DNA from: Saprospiraceae bacterium
GTDB taxonomy: Bacteria; Bacteroidota; Bacteroidia; Chitinophagales; Saprospiraceae
Length of the DNA: 64,000 nucleotides
Direction: 5' to 3'
NCBI GenBank assembly: GCA_020436935.1
Contig: JAGQWX010000020.1
Location: 1-64,000, forward strand
Shown: positions 54,714-63,118 of the stretch, one piece after another
Layout: every line of letters starts with the position of its first letter
How positions within the stretch are numbered: the first letter of the stretch is position 1
Program-made: the position numbers and the translations under genes
Notes under the pieces: generated by a model
Database searches by the model: none
Told to the model about the DNA's origin: nothing
The model's input: only the letters and a program-made list of their open reading frames with translations

Positions 54714-57700
54714 TTAAAATGATTCAAAGTATGGAGTGTTTCAATGAGCAAATTTGTTTGATAGTCTTTTGGATCCAAATTGTCTTGTTTTTCCATTCTT
54801 TTGTGACCTGAGCTATAACTTTTGACAACCCATTGAGCAATTTTGTCTTTGTAATAACCTGGCGTATTGATGATGTTATCTTTCAAACTATCGAGTGAAA
54901 GGTTGTTTTCTAACCGCCGAAGAATCAACAAGTTGATTAGATCATTCCTGGCATCTGGAAGATAATAATCATTTGGAGAAGTAAGGGTCAGCTTTTTTAC
55001 CTTTTCAATGGCAGATGTCTTATCTCCATTTTTATTCATTAAATATGCCAGAAGAGATTCCTGAATCCGCACATCCGGAGTGTATGGTTTGCCTGCACCC
55101 AGATTCTCCGGCCAAAGCATTGAAATCTCTATCATTTGTTTGGCCTTTGCCGAATCTCCTTTTTTTATAGCATTTAAAGCCGTGAATAAATGTGCTGACT
55201 CCCATAATTTCTTACCTTGAATAGACCCTTCAAAAGGCAAAACATCCATTTGTTTCAAGACCATAATGCACTGCTCGTATTGGTGGTCTATGAGCAATGA
55301 TTTAGCAAATACCATCGAAATTTCTTCAATTGAAGGGAATTCAGCATGTGCCATTTCTGCAACTTCTCTTGCTTTAATGTACTGGTCATTCTGGATTAAA
55401 GCATTACAGTACCTTAGCCTGATACGCCAATCTCCCATGTTTTTCTTGATTCCGTCCTCATATGCTGCTGAGTCCAATACTCCTTCTATTTTTTCTTTAA
55501 GTATTGCTTTGGTTAAATAATAAGGAGCGAAATCAAAAGGCTGAGAAGTCTCTAAAATCTGAAGGGCTTCGGCTGGTCTGCCCAATGACCATCTTTGCAA
55601 AGCAAGAAGGTATCTAAAAACAGGGCTTGAATTTTGTTCTATAGCCCATTCCAACATTACTCCATCTTCCTGAAGATATGGAAATACCAAAAGGGGAGTT
55701 ATTTGCGCCAATCTGTTCAATGTAGAAGCATCCTTAGTGATATATGCCTTCCATAAATCCACCAACCAATGAGTGGGTGCAAGGTTTAGCACAGCATAGG
55801 CCTTTGCATGCATATTTAACCGAAGATAATAGGCAGCAAGATTGAGATAAGTTAAATGTGGTAGTTCGTTGGTCACTACCTCCGAAAGCCTGATTTCCAT
55901 ATGCCCCAATTGATTTTTCTCAAAAATGGCAAAGTGGTCAAGTGGGTCAAGGGACAACATTCTATCCAGAAGCGCTATCTTTTCATTTTCGTTCACAAGT
56001 TTTGTAAGGTAAAGCACCCTTAAAGCCAGGATTCCATCTGCATCATATTTTAATGAATTTTCAGCCCAAATTTCTGCTGCTGATATATCCCCTCTCTGGA
56101 AAAGAATTTCTGCCATCTTTGTCATGGCAACAGGCTTGAATGCAGTAGATCTTGCTGCCCACCCCAAGGACTCCAATGCATTTATATCATCTCCAATGAG
56201 GTGGTATGCCAGGCCTGCGTAAAAATTCGCAGTTGGATCATAGGTATTGATTTGCAATGCTTTATTGGCATATTGCAAAGCATTAACCGGAAGGAATTTC
56301 CTTAATTCCAGCTCTGCCAGATTTTGCCATGCCTCAATACAAGCCGAATCCAGAGCAATACTTTTTTTGAATTCTTCTTCTGCCAGTTCATATTTTCTCC
56401 CTATTTTTAATTCCTGACCTTCCTGTAGGTGAAAAGATAAGCTATTTACGTCAACTGGAATCGTCCTTACAAGTGGCCTTTTCAAAGAATTCGTTGATAC
56501 TTCTGACCATTGTAGTCCTAGCTCATCTAAACGCACGATAATGTTCACATCCCTTCTAACCAAGTATTTTCTAGACAGCGCCTTTGCTGGGTTCAGTTCT
56601 ATTGTGTCCCGATGCAGCACTTCCCCGTCAATACTTTCTATACTGATATTAGCGGTTTCTTTCCCAAATGTTAAAACCTTCACTTCAACTGTATCTTCTT
56701 TACGGACCACATCCATTAATCCATAAAAGGAAGCACTTGTTATATTTTGCAAGTCTGTGAATGGAAACCAAATATTGGTCCATCGATTTCGTTCACCCGG
56801 AGAAAAAGGCAATTCTCTTAGAGGGCTTTTGAAGGCATTATAACTATATTGATTAAGTGACCGTCCGGCCTGATATTCGAGATATTGACCATGCCCATCC
56901 GTTAGTAGATCTTCCCAAATGCCACCATCTCGTGCAGTACTCCATAACCATAACTTCTTCCCGGGAACAGCGTGATATGGCGCCCAGTGCCCAAATCCAA
57001 AGTTCTCATTCTCGTAGTATCCGGCCATATACTCCTGATCAGTCCCTACAGCATGTACAGAGATATGAGAGCCAAATGTGTCATTTCTATAGTAGGACAA
57101 ATCTGTTGGGCCCATATAATGAGGCCAATCATTCAAAACTCCACCATGCTCCAAAACCTGCTTTCCAGGATAAAGAAAATGCAAATCATTTTTGACAACT
57201 GCCGCTCCCGTAATATAATGATACTGGTTTTCAAAAAAGTTGCCATTGTTAGCCCAGCTTACGGTGGTCTCAAAACAAGCCCTGGAAGCAGGCAATTTGA
57301 TTTCTACTGTCCACTTGGTGCCGGATGGCCAATCAATATTTCCGACAAAACAACTAACAGAACCATCATCTCCTTTACCAATTCGATAATCTACCGGACT
57401 GGCAGTTGAAGGATGATGGCCAATTATACCAAAATTAAACTCAATCCCACCGGATGTCCATGGCCCTCGAAGTGCTATATTTCTAAATTTTACAACGTTG
57501 TTCTTATACAAGAACTCCTTTCCTGTTTTTTTATCTACTGCACCCCAAACCTTTCCTCCTATTTCTGGCAGTACAAATACTTTAATGTATTCGTTCTCCA
57601 TTGTGATTACTTTCCAGGACTTCATAACAGCCTTATCTGTATATCCATCATATGTGAAAAAGGGATATAAAAAAGGCTTCCTGGCAAGAATTGGGTGGGG

Positions 57701-57853
57701 ATCCGGATCTGAATATTCGTAGGTAGGTATCAGTACATTTTCCTCTGTAATCGTAGAACTTTGTGACCAAATATCAACGAATTGGAGGAGACCTATCAAT
57801 ATCAACAATAGCTCCTTCTTTAAAATGGCGCATTCAAACTTCAAATTCCCCAT
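54701..57853 (-). CDS. DUF5107 protein with TPR repeats
   Basis: A 1050-residue secreted protein (signal peptide ends near DIWSQ). Residues 30-370 are a DUF5107 beta-sandwich related to galactose-mutarotase-like folds (VFVLPEIGGKVWGAVDKKTG, then RGPWTSGGIEFNFG). From about 480 to 1000 come helical TPR repeats (CIEAWQNLAELELRKF, PTANFYAGLAYHLIGD). DUF5107/TPR proteins appear in polysaccharide loci but their job is not known; sugar binding by the sandwich and protein scaffolding by the repeats are the natural guesses. Overlaps the aldolase gene by 20 bases. Confidence 0.83.
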   Translation of the reverse strand: MGNLKFECAILKKELLLILIGLLQFVDIWSQSSTITEENVLIPTYEYSDPDPHPILARKPFLYPFFTYDGYTDKAVMKSWKVITMENEYIKVFVLPEIGGKVWGAVDKKTGKEFLYKNNVVKFRNIALRGPWTSGGIEFNFGIIGHHPSTASPVDYRIGKGDDGSVSCFVGNIDWPSGTKWTVEIKLPASRACFETTVSWANNGNFFENQYHYITGAAVVKNDLHFLYPGKQVLEHGGVLNDWPHYMGPTDLSYYRNDTFGSHISVHAVGTDQEYMAGYYENENFGFGHWAPYHAVPGKKLWLWSTARDGGIWEDLLTDGHGQYLEYQAGRSLNQYSYNAFKSPLRELPFSPGERNRWTNIWFPFTDLQNITSASFYGLMDVVRKEDTVEVKVLTFGKETANISIESIDGEVLHRDTIELNPAKALSRKYLVRRDVNIIVRLDELGLQWSEVSTNSLKRPLVRTIPVDVNSLSFHLQEGQELKIGRKYELAEEEFKKSIALDSACIEAWQNLAELELRKFLPVNALQYANKALQINTYDPTANFYAGLAYHLIGDDINALESLGWAARSTAFKPVAMTKMAEILFQRGDISAAEIWAENSLKYDADGILALRVLYLTKLVNENEKIALLDRMLSLDPLDHFAIFEKNQLGHMEIRLSEVVTNELPHLTYLNLAAYYLRLNMHAKAYAVLNLAPTHWLVDLWKAYITKDASTLNRLAQITPLLVFPYLQEDGVMLEWAIEQNSSPVFRYLLALQRWSLGRPAEALQILETSQPFDFAPYYLTKAILKEKIEGVLDSAAYEDGIKKNMGDWRIRLRYCNALIQNDQYIKAREVAEMAHAEFPSIEEISMVFAKSLLIDHQYEQCIMVLKQMDVLPFEGSIQGKKLWESAHLFTALNAIKKGDSAKAKQMIEISMLWPENLGAGKPYTPDVRIQESLLAYLMNKNGDKTSAIEKVKKLTLTSPNDYYLPDARNDLINLLILRRLENNLSLDSLKDNIINTPGYYKDKIAQWVVKSYSSGHKRMEKQDNLDPKDYQTNLLIETLHTLNHFKWIK

Positions 57854-58670
57854 GGATAATATTGAGCTTATCGATGATCATACTTTTAACAGCTGCTATA
57901 GCTTTAGGGAAGACAATTCTTAAATCTATTTCCTCTGTTTGAGCGAGGGTTTTCTTTAGGGTTTTCATGAAGACATTTTTGGAATCAGTAGCCACATTGA
58001 CCTTAGCAATTCCCGCAAGACACGCAGCCCTTAGCTGATCTGATGGCACTCCTGATGCACCATGCAACACTAATGCAGCAGGAACAAGATTATGAATTTT
58101 TTTAATAAGGTCAATCTGGAGTTCTGGCTCTTCTTCATAAAAACCATGTGCTGTACCCACTGCGACTGCCAAAGCATTGACCCCTGTGGAATCAACGAAG
58201 TAAGCTGCTTCCTCGGCTTGGGTATACATGCCTTTATGTTGGCTTTGCCCCAATTTTGCAATGTACCCCAATTCTGCTTCAACGTTTGCTCCAAAATTGT
58301 GAGCCAGCCTTACCGCTTCTCCTGTAATATTGATGTTTTCTTCCAACGGTTTGTCACTTCCATCAATCATAACGGAATCAAAACCTGCCTCCAGACACTT
58401 TTTGACCATTTCTATTGACCCCCCATGATCCAAATGTAACCAGCTGTTTACGCTATATTTTCGGGATTCAGTTTTTGCAAGAGAAGCTGTTAGATCAACA
58501 CCGAGATATCTGATCGTACTCTCTGAAGCCTGCAAGATGATATCGCATTGTTTCTCTTCAGCAGCCTGCATAATCCCAGAAAGCGTTTCATAGTTATAAA
58601 AGTTTGCGGCAAGCATTGTCTTACCATCATTTGAAACGGTTTGGAGTATATTGGTCAGATTACCCTTCAT
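57834..58670 (-). CDS. Class II tagatose/fructose-1,6-bisphosphate aldolase
   Basis: A 278-residue zinc-dependent aldolase of the GatY/KbaY/Fba type. Zinc and catalytic motifs: SWLHLDHGGS (near residue 82), DSVMIDGSDKPLEENI (near 105), NVEAELGYI, VAVGTAHGFY and LVLHGASGVP, then KVNVATD. Small size and the AgaS-kinase neighbours favour cleavage of tagatose-1,6-bisphosphate to DHAP and glyceraldehyde-3-phosphate, the last step of galactosamine breakdown. It overlaps the kinase gene by 11 bases. Confidence 0.9.
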   Translation of the reverse strand: MKGNLTNILQTVSNDGKTMLAANFYNYETLSGIMQAAEEKQCDIILQASESTIRYLGVDLTASLAKTESRKYSVNSWLHLDHGGSIEMVKKCLEAGFDSVMIDGSDKPLEENINITGEAVRLAHNFGANVEAELGYIAKLGQSQHKGMYTQAEEAAYFVDSTGVNALAVAVGTAHGFYEEEPELQIDLIKKIHNLVPAALVLHGASGVPSDQLRAACLAGIAKVNVATDSKNVFMKTLKKTLAQTEEIDLRIVFPKAIAAVKSMIIDKLNIIHGEFEV

Positions 58671-59613
58671 ATCTTGACTGATTCATTATTAATAATTTTT
58701 CCATATTGGAATTGAATTGATCAAATGCAGAAGTACCCCCTCTGCACATGGTGTTTATTGCACCGGTTATACAGGCAAAATTCAAACAAGTCTGATCGCT
58801 GTCTCCTGAAACAAAAGTCTTTATAAAGCCAGCGTCAAATGAATCTCCGGCCCCAATAGCATCAATAAAGTATGTGTTTTGGTACGAATCTTCAAGGGTC
58901 AATACTTTGCCCGACCACAAATATGCTCCCTGTTCACCATTTTTGATCACAATCTTGTTTTGCGTAAATGATTTTAATGCATCAAGCGCAATTTCAAAAG
59001 TGGGGCTTTGTGTTAGATTCATCCATTCTGATTTATTGGGCAGGAAGACGTCTATGAGGGGTAAAACTTCATGCAATGGTAGGTCCCATTGCTCTAATGG
59101 ATCCCACTGGGGGTCGAGAGATATAGTTTTTCCCATGTCCTTCAATTTTTTTAAAATGGCTACTAAGTCTTTCTTTATACCAGGTAGCATAAAAATTGAG
59201 CTTATGTGAATATGATCAACATTAGCCAAGGTCTCAAAGTGAATGTCTTTAATGGTCAAATCGTGCATAGCCCCGGCAAATGTTATATTTGCACGGTCCT
59301 GTCCATAATTCAAAACAATGGTTGCACCAGTTTTCTGTACCTGATCTACGACGACCCTTTCAACATTTATCCCACGGTCAGTTAAAGCTTCAATGATATA
59401 ATCTCCATAGAGATCATGGCCCAATTTGCCAATGAAATGTGTTTTCACACCTAGCTTTGATAAGTTAGAGGCAAAGATAGCGGCGCTACTTCCTAAGACC
59501 AGCTCCATGCTTCCTGCAAGTTTTTCTTTACCCACCTCAGGAAGCCCAATCAAGTGATCCAGAATAATGTCGACGTTTAATTCACCAATTACTGCTACAG
59601 TTTTTGAATTCAT
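58660..59613 (-). CDS. PfkB-family sugar kinase, probable tagatose-6-phosphate kinase
   Basis: About 317 residues from ATG 59613; the frame's first codon is a TTG two codons earlier. PfkB hallmarks: GELNVDIILD at the N-terminus, LGSSAAIFASNLSKLG near 45, and the anion-hole/catalytic DAIGAGDSFDAGF near 260. Between AgaS and the bisphosphate aldolase it fits phosphorylation of tagatose 6-phosphate. A ribokinase- or fructokinase-like substrate cannot be excluded from sequence. Confidence 0.87.
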   Translation of the reverse strand: MNSKTVAVIGELNVDIILDHLIGLPEVGKEKLAGSMELVLGSSAAIFASNLSKLGVKTHFIGKLGHDLYGDYIIEALTDRGINVERVVVDQVQKTGATIVLNYGQDRANITFAGAMHDLTIKDIHFETLANVDHIHISSIFMLPGIKKDLVAILKKLKDMGKTISLDPQWDPLEQWDLPLHEVLPLIDVFLPNKSEWMNLTQSPTFEIALDALKSFTQNKIVIKNGEQGAYLWSGKVLTLEDSYQNTYFIDAIGAGDSFDAGFIKTFVSGDSDQTCLNFACITGAINTMCRGGTSAFDQFNSNMEKLLIMNQSRYEG

Positions 59614-59646
59614 GGGCAAAAGATTAAACAGAACAAGTTCTCTGTT

Positions 59647-60813
59647 TTAAGCAAACAATTCATAAATGGTCACTCCTTCTACTATTCGAGAAATATCATT
59701 ATTCCTGGAAGGAATATCTGGCTTGATGCTCAGAGATATTGATTTATAGACCCCAAGGGTCTGAGCAACCAGGATATATAGAACACTCAAAAATCCACTT
59801 TTCGACAGTAAAGGGCTTGATGTAAAAATGATTTGATCTGTTCCAGTAATGTCTATTTTGGTATATTCAGAAACAGTTACTTCAGCCAATGGTCTTGTAC
59901 CAAGCTTTATGGAATTAATGAGATCGCGTTCGTATTGATAAGCATGTTCATCAGGTGGTGACACAAAATACACCATTAAAGTCTGGTCGGTTATCATTGA
60001 CTTAGGTCCATGTCTGAAGCCAAGGAAAGAATCATAAGCCGACATCACTACCCCATCGGTGAGCTCAAGTAATTTTAATGCAGCCTCCTTTGCTATGCCA
60101 TAATTGTCCCCGGACCCAAGAAATACAATTCGATTAAATGGGAGTTCAGCCATCTTTTTAACCATCAAAAGTTGCTCATTTATAAATTTTTGCCCAGCTT
60201 CAATTGCCTGTGTGAGTGGCTGAGCAAGTTCGTTGATTTGTGACATTTTACTCACGCAAATTCCAGCTACAACCATTCCTGTAAAGCTACTCGTCATGGC
60301 AAGACTTTGGTCATTTGCCTCCTCAGGAAGACAAAATACATACTTTTTGCTCCTTGTCTGATACCTCGCCAGTTCCCCATCTTTATTACATGTAATGATA
60401 AGGTGTGTGCACTGATCACAAAGTTCGTCAGCCAATTTTACAGCAGCTAAACTTTCCGGGCTATTACCTGAACGCGCAAAAGAGATCAGAAGAGTGGCAT
60501 GTTTCCTGGTAAAGTAAGTTCTTGGATTGCTGACCAAATCTGTGGTAGCTATAGCCTCCGCAAGTTTTCCACTATTTACTTGAAAATGACTTCTTACTGT
60601 GGCACCAATGAATGCACTGCTGCCTGCTCCTGTAAGTATAATTCGGTCACATTCCTGATAAGCCTCACCTACAAACGATGCAATTTCCTGTTCGTATTTT
60701 TTTAATAATTCATAGACCCCAATCCAAAGTTCTGGTTGTTGACATATCTCTCTTGAGGTGTGAATGGCACCCATGTCTAGCAACTCCTCAATTTCATATC
60801 CTAGGTAACTCAT
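59647..60813 (-). CDS. agaS: AgaS-type SIS-domain sugar-phosphate deaminase/isomerase
   Basis: About 388 residues from ATG 60813 (MSYLGYE); ATG 60846 is the alternative. The chain follows E. coli AgaS closely: RIILTGAGSSAFIG, then ATTDLVSNPRTYF, then LLISFARSGNSPESLAAV, then LGSGDNYGIAKEAALKLLEL, then FRHGPKS. Two SIS domains. AgaS converts galactosamine 6-phosphate to tagatose 6-phosphate and ammonia. First gene of a six-gene operon with the kinase, aldolase, DUF5107, FG-GAP and TIM-barrel genes. A TTTCGT site lies upstream (minus strand, 60942-60947). Confidence 0.9.
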   Translation of the reverse strand: MSYLGYEIEELLDMGAIHTSREICQQPELWIGVYELLKKYEQEIASFVGEAYQECDRIILTGAGSSAFIGATVRSHFQVNSGKLAEAIATTDLVSNPRTYFTRKHATLLISFARSGNSPESLAAVKLADELCDQCTHLIITCNKDGELARYQTRSKKYVFCLPEEANDQSLAMTSSFTGMVVAGICVSKMSQINELAQPLTQAIEAGQKFINEQLLMVKKMAELPFNRIVFLGSGDNYGIAKEAALKLLELTDGVVMSAYDSFLGFRHGPKSMITDQTLMVYFVSPPDEHAYQYERDLINSIKLGTRPLAEVTVSEYTKIDITGTDQIIFTSSPLLSKSGFLSVLYILVAQTLGVYKSISLSIKPDIPSRNNDISRIVEGVTIYELFA

Positions 60814-60867
60814 ACAAAATCTTTCAATTTTTTCAATGCAATTCATTTTTGCACACCAGTAATACAA

Positions 60868-62034
60868 AGATAAGGTTTAGTAAGTTTTAATTACAAATTT
60901 TTCTTTCTTTTTATTTCTATTTAATTTTTTATTACCGAATACGAAAGATTGCAATGTAATCTAAATATAAGATATACAAGCAATTTTGTAGGTACAAGTT
61001 CGCAAAATTTAAGAGAAAAACTTTAGCACTTGGGAGTAAGATATCAAAAATGGCTGCCCAATTGAGGCATTTTGCTTTAGATGGAGAATTGTAATTTGGG
61101 GTAGTTTACACAAGTTTAAGGGTGGGAATGTTTTCAAGCAATCAATAGCCGTGGTGTGAATTGGTATTTTTGTGTATTGCATATCCTTAATGCTTTTTTA
61201 TTCTGATCCATATATTCATCAAGACATTTGATAATTTTCAATGATAGGCGATTACTTATGATTGAAAGGACTTTCCAATGTATTATGATGTGTACTTGCT
61301 CTGCCTCCTATCAAATCAGTGATGACCATGGTTTGTGAATTGGGCCTCCATTAGTTGGAAGGACAATGCCATCATGCATGAGCATAAAGGCTTTTCACTT
61401 TCCGCCCAAATGTAATTTTTCTCTTTCTTTATTATGTGCCCCCCCCCTTATCTGATCTGGTTTCCATTCAACAAAATGCTAAAATTTTGAAGGTTCAATT
61501 CCTGAGTATATTCAATATCTCTATCATCGTCCGCCTCCCTATATCCTCAGGTCTGGAAAATGCAAAATCTATAAGATTTTAAAAAAACTGCATTCTACGT
61601 CGATGTCGATATATTGGCAGGTCGGCACTTTCCCAGCATCTCTTCATGTACAGTTACATCCAGAATCAATTGCTCTCTCTTATGTCCAGTTACTTTAATT
61701 TTTGATTCTTATTTCTTCATTCAAAAAATATAAAGCAATTGTGGCGATTGCCAGAAAGTTAATTCGAAAAACCATAAAATTTCTCAACTGATTTTTGATT
61801 TTCAAAACAAATTTTTCACATACTGTCAATATTATGAAAGCTTTCGTAATTTTTAAACTTACTTTAAATTTCTTTTTAAATACATTCATATCCAATTGAG
61901 GCAAAAGATCTATTAAAACAAATTTTTTCTATGCTTTGAAAGCTTTATTGGACTACATATTTGTTAAAAAAGAATTTTTGATGTTGCAATTCAAGTACTA
62001 ATTGCCTAACATTGTCTTCTAAAGCAGCTGTGTA
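60868..62034. other. Long intergenic region, possibly holding transposase debris
   Basis: 1.17 kb between agaS and the DeoR gene. A 69-codon minus-strand frame at 61695-61904 has no recognisable content. Reading the minus strand across 61200-61700 in mixed frames gives fragments such as HKREQLILDVTVHEEM and KLHLGGK that faintly recall DDE transposases, with many stops. A run of nine C is at 61439-61447. Both flanking promoters must lie at the ends. Confidence 0.4.
61842..61862 (+). promoter_or_regulatory. Putative DeoR/AgaR-type site upstream of the regulator
   Basis: TTTCGTAATTTTTAAACTTAC, which equals the box before the amidohydrolase-GH109 operon (27129-27149) except for one extra T and one missing C. 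A GAAAGCTTTC palindrome overlaps its left end (61836-61845). Confidence 0.4.
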
Positions 62035-62814
62035 ATGGCACAAAAAAGAGAGTCTACTGTTGTAAGAAGGAAAGTAATTCTGGAAATGCTTTCAGAAAAA
62101 GGCGAAGTATCAGTATCTGAACTAAGCGATAAATTTGAAGTTAGTGAAGTTACAATAAGAAATGATCTCGATCAGCTCGAACAAAAGAAAGTACTTATTC
62201 GCGCTAGAGGTGGGGCATTAAAACTGGAAGCAAATGTGGCTAACGACCAAAGATTGGGTGAAAAAAGCAAAATTAACCTCAAAGAAAAAATAAAGATTGG
62301 TAAAAAAGCGGCACAATTGGTTCTGGAATCAGATACTGTCATTATCGACTCCGGATCAACAACAGGAGAATTGGCTAAAAATCTTCCTGACCTCAATGAT
62401 CTTACCGTTATCACAAATGCCTTGAATATTGCCAACTTATTAGGGGCAGCTCCGCAGATCAATCTGATCATTCCCGGTGGTTATCTTCGTAAGAATTCTT
62501 TATCCCTGGTCGGACCATTAGCAGAAAAGAGCCTTTTGAATTTCAACGTTGATAAGGTTTTTCTTGGCGTAGATGGATTTGATACGCGTCAGGGCATTTA
62601 TACACCCAATATCGAAGAGGCTCGTCTCAATGAAATAATGATAGAAATATCGCAGGAAGTAATTGTCCTTACCGATTCAAGCAAGTTTAGTAAAAGAAGT
62701 TTTGCTTTCATTTGTAATCCTTCCCGAATTCACAAAGTTATTACTGACAACAATATTCTTTTAGATGATAAAAAGCGTCTGCAAGATTCAGGCGTTGAAG
62801 TGATTATAGTTTAA
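62035..62814 (+). CDS. DeoR-family regulator (AgaR-like)
   Basis: A 259-residue DeoR repressor: N-terminal helix-turn-helix (VSVSELSDKFEVSEVTIRND, then the LIRARGGAL wing) and a DeoR-C sugar-phosphate sensor (DSGSTTGELAKNL, GGYLRKNSLSLVGP, FLGVDGFD, LTDSSKF). This is the standard plan of AgaR, GlpR and FruR-type repressors, which respond to phosphorylated sugars. It is adjacent to agaS, kinase and aldolase, so control of the GalNAc locus is the natural reading; TTTC(A/G)T sites occur in its likely target promoters. Transcribed divergently from agaS. Confidence 0.9.
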   Translation: MAQKRESTVVRRKVILEMLSEKGEVSVSELSDKFEVSEVTIRNDLDQLEQKKVLIRARGGALKLEANVANDQRLGEKSKINLKEKIKIGKKAAQLVLESDTVIIDSGSTTGELAKNLPDLNDLTVITNALNIANLLGAAPQINLIIPGGYLRKNSLSLVGPLAEKSLLNFNVDKVFLGVDGFDTRQGIYTPNIEEARLNEIMIEISQEVIVLTDSSKFSKRSFAFICNPSRIHKVITDNNILLDDKKRLQDSGVEVIIV

Positions 62815-63118
62815 TCGTGATGGCAAGAGATAATTAAATGTTGCGATGAATAGCCTTGGGTTATCAATTTGAATTTACCGTTCTATGGGTCAATAAATAT
62901 TTACCAATTTGTTAAACTCCAAAGTAGTTATGTGAGGCTCAGCCATTAGCTGTTAGTCTTTTTTATGGTTCTTCTATCGCTGCGGTGATTCAATTGGTGA
63001 GTAATACATACTTTATTATATCCTAACAAAGGTTGCAAGGATTCCAGTAAGCCTTTGGGGGGGTTCATTATTATCAAATTTAACTTCAAGGTCCTAATCG
63101 CAATAGTTTAGAAGAGAT
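62815..63118. other. Intergenic region, no gene seen
   Basis: About 300 AT-rich bases between the regulator and the transposase remnant, with a run of seven G at 63057-63063. The insertion element's end probably lies here, but I found no clear terminal inverted repeat. Confidence 0.4.

Noticed and set aside
60901-60930. T-rich TTTCTTTC run upstream of agaS as an AgaR operator
   Set aside because: It lacks the TTTCRT core and is simply T-rich; only the minus-strand TTTCGT at 60942-60947 was counted.
61695-61904. 69-codon minus-strand frame as a gene
   Set aside because: Low-complexity AT-rich sequence, no recognisable motif, and it sits in a stop-riddled region; kept only as part of the intergenic note.
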